DNA from: a virus
IMG/VR virus record: IMGVR_UViG_3300021961_000381
Location: 1 to 31,577 of that record
Strand: one strand, 5' to 3'
Length of the DNA: 31,577 bases
Under the pieces are notes generated by a model. That model saw nothing but the letters and a program-made list of their open reading frames with translations, did no database searches and had not been told where the DNA came from. Below are positions 8,501-17,231 of the stretch, one piece after another. Every line of letters starts with the position of its first letter. The stretch's first letter is position 1. The translations under genes were made by a program, and so were the position numbers.

Positions 8501-11500
8501 ACTTGTTCAAAGTGCGCACCGGTATACCCGATTGCACGCAGGAACAATGGCCGGAAGTTTGTCGGCCAGAATGCACAACCAGTTTAATACAGACATGGGT
8601 CGAATTGAACCCGCGTTTTTGGTTCAACGATCATTAGAAAACGGCAACACACCAATCGTTGTAAATGCGGTTGGCGGTGTTCGTCAACGTGTTAGTCAAG
8701 CCGATAGTGTTTATCCCCGCGCATATTGGGAAGAAGTACACAGCAAACTAAACGACGATCCACTCAAAGCACCATTGTACGCAGAGGAATTACCACGTCG
8801 TCCGCCAACAACGGAAACATCTTATAACCCGGTTAGCACCTCAAATATCCTCACGTTTGTTGATGAACTTGTTGCTAATGCAAACACACCAATCTCAGAT
8901 ATTGTTTTGCATTTAGCAATGCTTGAACCTGATTTGTGGCGTGTTCTTGCTGACAGATTAAATGCTTCTGTTATTCCAGAAGAAAACGTTATTGGTGCAG
9001 CAATTGCTAATTCAATGAGCACCGGAACTTTTGATTTCGACAAATTAATGGACGGATTGCGAAGCGTTGTTGCTCCCGGCGACCGAGCACGAATAATTGA
9101 AATGTGGGGATATTTAGAAAACGCATCTCCTAACGTTCGTGGTTATACAAAGGCACTTATTGCGCAACACCGAAATGCACCTATTGCACAACAGTTGCCC
9201 GCAGGAGCATTACTACAACCTCCGGGCGTTGGCAGAGGCCAACGGTTGTACATGGGCAAAACACCCGGCAAAAGCGCGTTTTTGTTTGATGTTGATCCAA
9301 TAACCGGCGACCTAATTATTACTTCAACTTGGCAACCTCAGTGGTCGCCATCGTCAAGCATTAGCATGTCAATTGATCCGTACCATTCAATGCGGTACGC
9401 AATTTCAAGCTGGGAAAACATTAACAGCCCATACACGGGAGCCTTGTTTGAAATTGATGCCGATTGGTTGATGCGCGAATTTGGTTTGACCTTAGATGAT
9501 GTACTGGCTCAGCCATCGTATTACGCTGGCGTGCCACAATGGTATGAACCGCAAGTTGTTCATACAGGTAGGTTTGGCGCATTACAAAGCGATTTCCGAG
9601 AAATTGCTATTAACCCTAATCCTCGCATGTGGGATAATACAGGCGACCCTCGTTATGCAAGCATGGCTCGCCTGAAAGATGCTGTCATTGAATATGACAC
9701 AAACGGACGGCGACTATTGCCGCAACAATTATTGGACGATGTTCAAGAATTGCTTGAAGCAACACCTGAGGCGTTGCGTAATCAAATCTTGAGTATGCAA
9801 AGAGCTTCACCTTTAGAAAAAACGTGGCGCGCGGGTGTTCCTTATGAACAATTGCCTTCAATTGAGCAGTTAGAAAACATTGTTACACAGTTGCGATCAG
9901 TTGATGAACAAGCATTCAATATTGCGCAAAGCCAACAAAGACAATTAATTGTTGACGATTTATTAGCTGATCCAGAAATTGCCGCAATGTTCGGCGATTT
10001 AACTGATGCCGGTATCAGGCAAGAAGCTGTTGAAACGTTAGAACGATGGGTTACGTCTGTTGACGGTTCGGGACGATTCCGTGGCGCTATCCGCGATTTA
10101 GAAGACACAATTAATCAAATGCGACTGGCAGAACAGCAAGTTGCTGATGGCGTAATGGCAGCGGATCAATTGTCATCGTTTGAAATATCTTTGGCATACG
10201 ACAATTTGCGTCACATGTTGGGCGATGACCGATTTGTTTCGCCTGTCGATATTCGTGCGGGTGGACATTTCAGGGATTGGGCACCTTCGACGTTAGGAAG
10301 AACGCAGTCCCTTTCTCCATTTTTAGATTCAATTCGCAGTTATTTAGATGACAACTATTTTAATACGTCAGTCCGCATTCCTCGTGAGCAATGGCGTGCT
10401 TTAGGCCAGCAAGAAATTGAAGGGATGTTGGATGAGGCATTGACTATTGCTGAGCCTGCTCGCAGCGAGTGGGCAACAATTTCAGACAGTTTGTTAAAAC
10501 GGCAAGCAATTAACGAACCTCAATTGGCTCTGCAATTGCCACGCATTCAACAAATTCGTAAAGATTTGTGGGACGTATCTGATGCGCAACGACAAGCTGT
10601 TACTGCGGTGCGAGATAAAATTAATAATCGATTGGCTCAGGTCATTCCGGGCACTTCAATTGACACGTTGAATTTCAATCTTGTTTTTGATTTGGCAGAC
10701 GCTGCACCTGATGTTGCACCAGTAATTCGTCAGATCAACGAAATTATTACTGAAGAGTTGCAAGCGTTGGGCCCAGAACTGGCAGATGCTATTGCGTTCG
10801 TAAATGACGCAGCGGATTTTTACAGTGAAGTGTTAAAGAACGCTGAAGGGTCTGGGTTCCGGGGCACAAAATTTGAAAGACTAGATGGTTATTACAGCCA
10901 GCATATGTCGGGAACACGGCTAACGGACGTTGGTGAATTTGTTCGCGTTATGTTGGGTGAGTCTCCAATTGAACCAATGTTGGCGGATGATGTGCATCGC
11001 ATTTTGTCGGGAGCGATGCGCGAAGCAGCCGAACGTTTACGCAACGAACAACTGGCTCAACCAGTCAGAAGTTTGTTGGAACCCGCATTGTTTGAACGTG
11101 GCATCAGCAGCACGTGGTTCAACCCATCAACGTACGACGAAGGTTATTGGCTGCTCAGCGATTTCTTAATGAACACAAATCAAAGAAATATGAGTTTTGA
11201 TCCGCGTGCTGCCAGTCAAGCATTACAAGATTTTTATATTGATGATGTGCATCGTTCAATAGCGGCCCGCACACAAGGCGGATTACCTCCTGCAAACAAA
11301 TCAACTGTAGCCACTAATGCTGAACTTGTTACTCGTTTGCAAGATCAATACAATGCACGATTTTATCGTCCCGAAAACTCGGACGTTTTGCAATCAACAG
11401 ATTTTAGTGTTGCGGTTCCACAAGGAACTGTCGCAAATCCTGTGCCGCAAAACATGACACGGTATTTCTTTCCTGAACTACGCAACACCGATAAACTTGA

Positions 11501-14500
11501 AGCCGCAATTAGGCAGCTTCGTGAACAGACTGGGTTCTTTGACATTGCTCGGGTAATTGAAAATCCAGACGGATCGTTGGTATTAAACCAAGTCCAGATC
11601 GAAGAATTGACACGGCTGCTTGTCCGCAACCAAGTTGATGCTGGTCCGCCAGTTGGTGTGATAAGTCGGATGACTGAGAATCAACGCGTACAGTTGTTAA
11701 CGCCTTTTGTTGAACAAGCGTTGCTTTACCCAATGGGTTCCGTTAATCAAGTCATCCGCTCGTTGGGTGTTGCTGATCCGCAAGTTGCGTGGTGGATTAC
11801 GGGTGCATTGTCAAATATTCGAGCCGACATTATGGCTGGCGGCATGAAAGGCATGAACCAGATTGACGTGCGTACGTCTACTGTGATGCTTGGCGACAGC
11901 CCAAATTTTGGTTCACGTCAGCAGTTGCTTCCCGAAACCTACGGCATTGAAACATACCGTTTAGAACCAGCATTGCAAAATCAAGTTTCATACGTGTCTG
12001 GAAATATTCTTGCTGACGGAACGGTAGGTGTTCACCGAGATACAGCAATTGCTGAATGGACGAGCCGCAGCATTGAAAGCGACATGCATTTATTTGCGAA
12101 AGGTTCTAAAGAAGAATATCAAATTATTGCTGATGTCTACCAATTAAATTCTACTACTGGCGAGCTTGATTTGATTCCTCGCGGCACAGTAGTTGACTCA
12201 TCCGTCCGTCAATTGTTTGATGCTGATGGGCAGCGAATTGATTACAACGACAAACGGTACTTGAAAGTAGTTGGTTCACAACAAGAAGATTTGAACTGGG
12301 CATTGTTAGGTCCAATGATCGTTGATTATTGGGAAGGCAGAGGGGGACGGCATCAAGTCATTCCTACCGGCGCAGCAGATATTGCAACTAACAGCATTAT
12401 CCCCGACGCAGATTTTATTCCCACTCGTCACAGTCGCGTCGATCACGTTGAGCAAATCAACAAGTTTGATAGACCGAATATTGTGATTGGACGACAGTAT
12501 TCGCTTGAAAAAGTTAACAAGATGTCGCAATTTGTTGACAACTTTTTTGAGAAACAAGTTGGTCCTGCGATTGACGCAATCGTCCGCAACCCAATGTCGT
12601 TTGCCGCGTACCACGAGGCACGGTTGACGAACATGAGCTACTTGCCTGATTTGTTAGATAGGCAAGTTATAGATGCGTTAACTAACGATGTGCGTTTGCC
12701 TGATGGCCGATTAATTCCGGGCGAAACCTTGATTGATCCCGCAATTTTAGATGAAATCATTGACGGTTACTTGCCGTATATGGACCCTGATACAGCACGA
12801 GCCGCTGCAATTTACCATGTATTAATTGAAGCCGTAGACGAAAATGCTCTTGCCTACTACAAAGAAGGGTTGATTACTGGCAACGCTGTTCGTGACGCTT
12901 CCACCTACGATTATTATGTTCCGGGTACTACTGGTCCAGAACGCATTGAATGGGACACTCCCAAAACTGGAAACGAAACAGCGATCCCCAAACAATTGCC
13001 CGAGGGTTTAAATTCGTTAAATATTTCGAACGAAATGCTTGATGCTCTTGCAACAATGCAAAAACACATTGAGCTAATTGATCGTTCCGCCGCGCAAAAA
13101 GCTATCCGCAATGTTGTTCCATTTATTGACTCTGCTGAGTTCAGATCAGTTTGGTCAGTAAAGATGAGCAACTTGTTGCCGTTCTGGTATGCCGAAGAAA
13201 ACTTTATGAAACGTTGGTTGCGTGGAGCCAACAACGGCATGTTCGGAATTGACCAAGTAGTTAAAGCCCAGTATGCAATCAACGGTTTGATGAATGCTGG
13301 CATCATGTACGAAGACAACGGAACCTATTATTTCAACTGGCCCGGAAGTGCAATGATCAACGAAATCGTTGGCACTGTATTTCGCGTCCCATTGTCTGGC
13401 ACAGCATTACGCAGCCGAGCGGACAGTCTGCTTCCCGGTATTAACCCAGAAGCAGGCCGCGTGTCCGGTGGCCCACTATTAAACATCCCAGTGTCAGCAT
13501 TTACCTATGTGCTTGGCGAAATTGCTCCGAGCCTCAAAGACGAAACAACCGAATTCCGGCGACACATTTTAGGTGACATCGGATCAACACAATCGTGGGA
13601 AAACCAGTTTGTGCCTGCAAGCGTACGACGTTTGTGGCGAACATTAACAAGTTACATGGGCGAAGATCGTTACGACGAAGCACTCATGGCAAATATGGTT
13701 AATGCCGCCATTAACCTTGATGCAGCTGGTTTGGGTTACGACGAACAAGCAACCGAAGAAGAACAACAAGTATTTTGGGACCGTGTTCGCACTCAAGCAA
13801 GATTCCACATGTTTGCTCAATTCGTGTGGGGTTTGTTCTTGCCGGGAAATCCACAAACAATTGAAACGTTGCAAAGCCCGTTCTCATTTGAGAACATTAC
13901 GGGAGTTGGATTAGAAAATCCAAGCAGTGTTGTCAAAGGAATGTACCTTGATTACATTCGTACGTGGGGTGTAGATGAAGGCACGTTGCGATTCTTGCGC
14001 GAGTTCCCGGACGCAAACATCAACTATGTTGTTAATCCTGAAGCGTATCTAGTGTCGCGTTCTGAAACCGTATCAGGTGCGCCGTTGCCGCCCAACGAAC
14101 AAAACCTTGTTTGGTTTACAGAAAACGAACAATGGATTAAATCATTGCCGCAAGCTTCGATTTGGTTTGTGCCAAACAAGTCTTACGAAAACGAAGAGTG
14201 GAATGATTACGCTTGGGCGGAACAATTTAGTAGCGATCTTCGTATCAAAAAAACGCCGCAAGATGTTATGGATGCTATTCATTTCCGTCGTGCGGCCCCA
14301 GCGTATTTCTTGCGAAAAGAAGCATACGAACAAATGCGTGCTGATGCGGGTGATAACGCAGAATTAAAACGGCTACTTGATGCTGATTGGGAAATGCAAA
14401 GCGCAAGCTATCTGCGCACTCATCCCATTTTTGCTCGCATGTTAGCTAATCGTGACGGCCAGCAACAGCGGCTGGAAACAATCGATCAAATGAGAGTTGC

Positions 14501-14741
14501 GTTAAACGATCCAGCTGCGCCTACGTCACCGTGGACTCCGGCTATTCGGGAATTGTTTAATAAGTGGAACGAGTTCCAATTAGTGCAAAGCGAGCTAGCA
14601 CTTGATCGCAGTAACCGTAGCGAGGAAGTTCGGGCGTATAATCGTACGAGTATGCAGAATTGGGTTGACGAATGGTTGATTCGTAATCCGCAGTTGGAAT
14701 CGTTGTGGGTGGCTATTTTTAAACCGGAGACTGATTTGTAA
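5565..14741 (+). CDS. giant 3,058-aa virion protein, putative internal or ejected protein
   Basis: One uninterrupted frame of 9,177 bases, far longer than normal phage proteins. The N-terminal 250 residues hold three hydrophobic, Gly/Ala-rich segments (about 118-135, 175-189 and 217-236) that could cross or disturb membranes. The rest is mostly mixed helical, with Gln/Leu-rich helices around 1385-1660. Residues about 1226-1355 resemble an ADP-ribosyltransferase fold (low confidence). Near the C-terminus are aromatic stretches such as SNLLPFWYAEENFMKRWLRG (about 2530-2550) and FHMFAQFVWGLFLPG (about 2747-2761). I find no RNA polymerase motifs, HExxH metalloprotease motif or coiled-coil tape-measure pattern. 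Its place between portal and scaffold fits a core or ejection protein acting on the host envelope or cytoplasm. It is less GC-rich than the capsid gene. Confidence 0.8.
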   Translation: MPWTNPQQPADDNEIQLDADRQAYNYEIVVDANPWMANYPDVAYQIANSGMSPQQLQEQSINLFSHLQANQLRSVLPTLSNEEQRSIYNQLPEYGKQLLSSTGYIPPAGYQENWVDDALGALGTVVALPFMPLQALTRVPVVGGPTKWGLNVMMEMSDMPARLYRTARQMEPWEVGVMAAGAALGVASRGRIARGGSQFGRFLARADATARGIGRTGVWAATVAPPAFAGAYVGGQLTDLIPGPTDFNDAFNRAADGESLFLPQAYEQIAEISVDTRVQNLARNAAFYLDEYALRGSGRTLAEELALDVASQRDSLKDEVYRNSAQQFIAENYIDANDPRFPQFSQALAELLADERFMEMVRILQNNKISFGRDVANTLKLEPGTTLYNLVSGTADATFVWMNDPFLGSVPYFSSARRGALTLGPYAPQHGSGWMFRKKPPSNMTNIERRIWLSEQNVRNMGRVDDDIVAALNANDTRLLPQQYLPVWDTMRTHFTATQHLNATGKTVREITKADLYMFYRHTDNVTSLLGGEALVKGLPYDVVSNRRANINQGALRRGLREFRAKLTEPTFAVRINQLAKEHGVDADVVLKNDISPNLGIDYSPPVGEIPDSLSLAGGIVGNALGKANATVNQITRTQGTLGQFVDSISTMSQTTPFVPLIGQGAEQGITRLINTLGVLARMPYRLREQTIANILAINTVAGRRTAIRAFYNQFFEITGIKYRPRGQEFIDDFIQKSEQAFGYNGADLAVNPGLNELVGKAGLDAGHQSHFLAVPSIKELSRAVRDDIYMNSLMGVTRNGQFLDVGMSKIWKPAVLMRYGFIPRAAGEEALAWVMRGTEFSVMQNIGARQVAKYELYKSVSEQLQSGARLYQLSPAERAVVDKRLFKHIHGPMERLVTQQGTNVSRIRQTAGRMMGPAEHLVLKGYESFVRWLGRYKGVPQLDAMLRQIGKRSKNLETLIAGRKHSWTYFGARGLAPELVQSAHRYTRLHAGTMAGSLSARMHNQFNTDMGRIEPAFLVQRSLENGNTPIVVNAVGGVRQRVSQADSVYPRAYWEEVHSKLNDDPLKAPLYAEELPRRPPTTETSYNPVSTSNILTFVDELVANANTPISDIVLHLAMLEPDLWRVLADRLNASVIPEENVIGAAIANSMSTGTFDFDKLMDGLRSVVAPGDRARIIEMWGYLENASPNVRGYTKALIAQHRNAPIAQQLPAGALLQPPGVGRGQRLYMGKTPGKSAFLFDVDPITGDLIITSTWQPQWSPSSSISMSIDPYHSMRYAISSWENINSPYTGALFEIDADWLMREFGLTLDDVLAQPSYYAGVPQWYEPQVVHTGRFGALQSDFREIAINPNPRMWDNTGDPRYASMARLKDAVIEYDTNGRRLLPQQLLDDVQELLEATPEALRNQILSMQRASPLEKTWRAGVPYEQLPSIEQLENIVTQLRSVDEQAFNIAQSQQRQLIVDDLLADPEIAAMFGDLTDAGIRQEAVETLERWVTSVDGSGRFRGAIRDLEDTINQMRLAEQQVADGVMAADQLSSFEISLAYDNLRHMLGDDRFVSPVDIRAGGHFRDWAPSTLGRTQSLSPFLDSIRSYLDDNYFNTSVRIPREQWRALGQQEIEGMLDEALTIAEPARSEWATISDSLLKRQAINEPQLALQLPRIQQIRKDLWDVSDAQRQAVTAVRDKINNRLAQVIPGTSIDTLNFNLVFDLADAAPDVAPVIRQINEIITEELQALGPELADAIAFVNDAADFYSEVLKNAEGSGFRGTKFERLDGYYSQHMSGTRLTDVGEFVRVMLGESPIEPMLADDVHRILSGAMREAAERLRNEQLAQPVRSLLEPALFERGISSTWFNPSTYDEGYWLLSDFLMNTNQRNMSFDPRAASQALQDFYIDDVHRSIAARTQGGLPPANKSTVATNAELVTRLQDQYNARFYRPENSDVLQSTDFSVAVPQGTVANPVPQNMTRYFFPELRNTDKLEAAIRQLREQTGFFDIARVIENPDGSLVLNQVQIEELTRLLVRNQVDAGPPVGVISRMTENQRVQLLTPFVEQALLYPMGSVNQVIRSLGVADPQVAWWITGALSNIRADIMAGGMKGMNQIDVRTSTVMLGDSPNFGSRQQLLPETYGIETYRLEPALQNQVSYVSGNILADGTVGVHRDTAIAEWTSRSIESDMHLFAKGSKEEYQIIADVYQLNSTTGELDLIPRGTVVDSSVRQLFDADGQRIDYNDKRYLKVVGSQQEDLNWALLGPMIVDYWEGRGGRHQVIPTGAADIATNSIIPDADFIPTRHSRVDHVEQINKFDRPNIVIGRQYSLEKVNKMSQFVDNFFEKQVGPAIDAIVRNPMSFAAYHEARLTNMSYLPDLLDRQVIDALTNDVRLPDGRLIPGETLIDPAILDEIIDGYLPYMDPDTARAAAIYHVLIEAVDENALAYYKEGLITGNAVRDASTYDYYVPGTTGPERIEWDTPKTGNETAIPKQLPEGLNSLNISNEMLDALATMQKHIELIDRSAAQKAIRNVVPFIDSAEFRSVWSVKMSNLLPFWYAEENFMKRWLRGANNGMFGIDQVVKAQYAINGLMNAGIMYEDNGTYYFNWPGSAMINEIVGTVFRVPLSGTALRSRADSLLPGINPEAGRVSGGPLLNIPVSAFTYVLGEIAPSLKDETTEFRRHILGDIGSTQSWENQFVPASVRRLWRTLTSYMGEDRYDEALMANMVNAAINLDAAGLGYDEQATEEEQQVFWDRVRTQARFHMFAQFVWGLFLPGNPQTIETLQSPFSFENITGVGLENPSSVVKGMYLDYIRTWGVDEGTLRFLREFPDANINYVVNPEAYLVSRSETVSGAPLPPNEQNLVWFTENEQWIKSLPQASIWFVPNKSYENEEWNDYAWAEQFSSDLRIKKTPQDVMDAIHFRRAAPAYFLRKEAYEQMRADAGDNAELKRLLDADWEMQSASYLRTHPIFARMLANRDGQQQRLETIDQMRVALNDPAAPTSPWTPAIRELFNKWNEFQLVQSELALDRSNRSEEVRAYNRTSMQNWVDEWLIRNPQLESLWVAIFKPETDL

Positions 14742-16156
14742 TGGGTATTCAAATTGATATTGATCCCGCTCTTGAAAGCGCACCAAGTACTGGTTCGCCT
14801 TTAACTGTTGAGCAAGCAGCAAAACAAATTAAAAGCTATTTGAACAATCCAGCATTGTTCAATGTGCAAGTTGATCAAAACTACGAAATTACGTTGGATG
14901 AGTTTACAACTCTTATTGCCGAATCATTACCAGAAACGTTGTTAACTCCAACAACCTTGTTAACTATTGACTACCGCTATTTGGTAAACGAAGCAGCAAC
15001 AAATGAAGCTACTCCGCCACAGATCAAATCATTTTTAGTTGATCAACAAATTGGGAATCAAATTAATGAAGGTTACATAAACCAGTACGCTAACAGTACG
15101 GGCATGCAAGTTGATTTGATTCGTAGCCAATGGGCTACCACTGCGCCAGAACCAGTTCGTTTAACGTTGAGCCCATTACCGACAGGACAAGAAACGGTTG
15201 CTGGTGCTGGTATGCCGGGTTCTTTTTATAGTCCAGAGATGATGGCTGCTTTGGCTGGCACGCAGTCTAGCCGCGCTTATTCAAACGAAGATTTTATAAA
15301 ACTGTTTCAGTTTGACAGCAATTGGCAAAACGCTTGGAACATTTTTATGGATCAGCAAAGCAAGGGATATTTTCCAAGCGATGATGCTGACGTAGAACCA
15401 ACACCGTTGTACAATTTTACGTGGGAAACCGCTGCTCCTGATCCGGGTTCGATCATGGGTTCCGATGCGGAACGTGGTCCGACAGGTGTGTTGGGTATTC
15501 GCAATCGTGTTCGCAATATGAGTCCTGAAGAAGTACAAGTGTTTGTTACCAAAATGCATATGGCTGGTATTTTTGAAGATATCGGTGCGTATCCGGATCG
15601 TGCGTTTTCTGGTTCTGACCAGTTCATTCAGCTTGGTTTGGATCGGATTATGGCGTTAAGTATTGAGCAGGGCGGTATTGGTTTGGAAGAAGTGTTGCGG
15701 AGGCGCACTGACGAACGCAAAACTAATCTGTTAGACAGAGTGCAGAATGCTAATATTTCTGTTGTGCAAGAAACACTTCGTTCAATTGGTGTCAATATTT
15801 TGGGTCGCCCGTTGACGCAAGAGGAATCGTTGCAGGTGTTAGCAAGCCTTGAAGAACTAGCACCGGAGTTTGCCGAGGCCCAGTTGGGCAAGGGTGTATC
15901 TGTTGAGGACATTATCACAGATATTGAAACTGTTGACGAAGAAGAAATGTTGACGTATTCGCGGGTTGTTGAGGACATGTTTAAACAGCAGGCAGGTAAT
16001 TTCCGTGGATATAACAGAACGCGTTCTGTTGGAGATTATTTACGGTCGCGTGATCGTGGTGGTAGTGCTGCTAATGATGGCGGATATTCACCTACTGCGT
16101 TTGAAGCATCTGTAGAAACCGTTGAAGATATTCAGGGAGCGTTAGAAAATGGCTGA
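14741..16156 (+). CDS. putative internal virion protein
   Basis: The 471-aa product is soluble and acidic, with no signal peptide. It is mainly helical from about 240 on (MSPEEVQVFVTKMHMAGIF, LTQEESLQVLASLEELAPEF). Around 390-410 is an acidic patch (DIETVDEEEM), followed by a basic stretch (RGYNRTRSVGDYLRSRDRG) and a disordered tail. No named family is recognised. The gene starts inside the giant gene's stop (TAATG) and overlaps the next gene by 8 bases. Such overlaps and the position before the scaffold suggest it is made with the giant protein, in the place where podoviruses encode core or ejection proteins. The role is inferred. Confidence 0.75.
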   Translation: MGIQIDIDPALESAPSTGSPLTVEQAAKQIKSYLNNPALFNVQVDQNYEITLDEFTTLIAESLPETLLTPTTLLTIDYRYLVNEAATNEATPPQIKSFLVDQQIGNQINEGYINQYANSTGMQVDLIRSQWATTAPEPVRLTLSPLPTGQETVAGAGMPGSFYSPEMMAALAGTQSSRAYSNEDFIKLFQFDSNWQNAWNIFMDQQSKGYFPSDDADVEPTPLYNFTWETAAPDPGSIMGSDAERGPTGVLGIRNRVRNMSPEEVQVFVTKMHMAGIFEDIGAYPDRAFSGSDQFIQLGLDRIMALSIEQGGIGLEEVLRRRTDERKTNLLDRVQNANISVVQETLRSIGVNILGRPLTQEESLQVLASLEELAPEFAEAQLGKGVSVEDIITDIETVDEEEMLTYSRVVEDMFKQQAGNFRGYNRTRSVGDYLRSRDRGGSAANDGGYSPTAFEASVETVEDIQGALENG

Positions 16157-17231
16157 CGGCGAGGATAAGAACGTTCCCGGTTCGATCCGGTCTATTGAAG
16201 GCGGCGAAGCTGCTATCGCCGAGGTAGGCGGAATTCCGTATCGGCCTGTAGACCATTTGATTCCTAACGTTGATGACGAAGATTACCAGTCATGGTTTCT
16301 TGGGTTTAACAATGCCGCGTATCTTCAATACGCTGATGAAACGTTTATTGACGAAGACGGTGTGCAACGCAAAGCCGGAGATTTTTTCTTTGAGTTGTTA
16401 AACGATCCGGGTTATACCGAGGCAACAATTGGGCCGCGTCTTGAATATGTGCTTTCACCGCGTGAAGTAAATGGTGTTTTGTATCGTGGGGCTACATGGT
16501 TTAACGATTGGGCGGAATCATTTGTTGATAACGAACAACGCATTATTGATTTTAACAATAGTGATGGTGCAGCTCAAGCTAATCAAGTTGCTAACGTTGC
16601 CGCAAACATTCGAGATCGTTCAGCCAAATTGGGTCTTGTACTTACAGAAGACGACGTGCAGCAAATGGCAACTATTGCGGTTACGTCGAACTGGAACGAC
16701 GCTCGCATTTTAGATCGTTTATTAGAAAACTTTAATTACGGCGAACTGCAAACGGGTGACATCACTACGTTTGTAGACAATCTTGAAATGATGGCAACTG
16801 ATTATCTTGTAACATTCACACCGGATCGTTTGCAAGATATGGCACAGCGTGTCTTTTCCGGCGAGTTAAGCGAAACAACCGTGAATCAAATGATTCGTGA
16901 TCAAGCGGCTGCTGAAATGCCGTTCTTGCAAAGTTATCTTGATCGCGGGCTAAAACCAATTGATGCATTCGGATCGTTAATTGGTACTGCTGCTAAAGAA
17001 TTAGAAATGGATTCATCAAACATTAGTTTGATGGACCCCAAATGGCGTGACGTAATGATTAAACAAAACGATGACGGCAGTAATCGTCTTGCCACTATGT
17101 CCGAGGTGCGAACATTTGTTCGTGATCTCCCAGAGTGGCAAAACACTGAGGCTGCTCGCAACACAGCACAAGAATTAGGTGTAGCACTTGGTTCAATTTT
17201 TGGACGGGGTTTCCGTAGAGGTGGTTTCTGA
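16149..17231 (+). CDS. putative internal virion protein
   Basis: The 360-aa product is acidic and Asn/Asp-rich, with aromatic patches (SWFLGFNNAAYLQYADETF near residue 45). A helical middle part carries a long acidic helix around VLTEDDVQQMATIAV, and the end is Gly/Arg-rich (GSIFGRGFRRGGF). No family is recognised. It starts 8 bases before the upstream stop and ends in a TGATG overlap with the next gene. With its two flanking genes it forms a block of three similar-sized, mostly helical proteins, plausibly internal head or ejection proteins working with the giant protein. That grouping is inference from order and size. Confidence 0.75.
   Translation: MADGEDKNVPGSIRSIEGGEAAIAEVGGIPYRPVDHLIPNVDDEDYQSWFLGFNNAAYLQYADETFIDEDGVQRKAGDFFFELLNDPGYTEATIGPRLEYVLSPREVNGVLYRGATWFNDWAESFVDNEQRIIDFNNSDGAAQANQVANVAANIRDRSAKLGLVLTEDDVQQMATIAVTSNWNDARILDRLLENFNYGELQTGDITTFVDNLEMMATDYLVTFTPDRLQDMAQRVFSGELSETTVNQMIRDQAAAEMPFLQSYLDRGLKPIDAFGSLIGTAAKELEMDSSNISLMDPKWRDVMIKQNDDGSNRLATMSEVRTFVRDLPEWQNTEAARNTAQELGVALGSIFGRGFRRGGF

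Noticed and set aside
5565-14741. Giant protein as tape measure or N4-like virion RNA polymerase
   Set aside because: It is not next to tail-tube genes and lacks long coiled-coil repeats; I could not find the conserved single-subunit polymerase motifs in the sequence.
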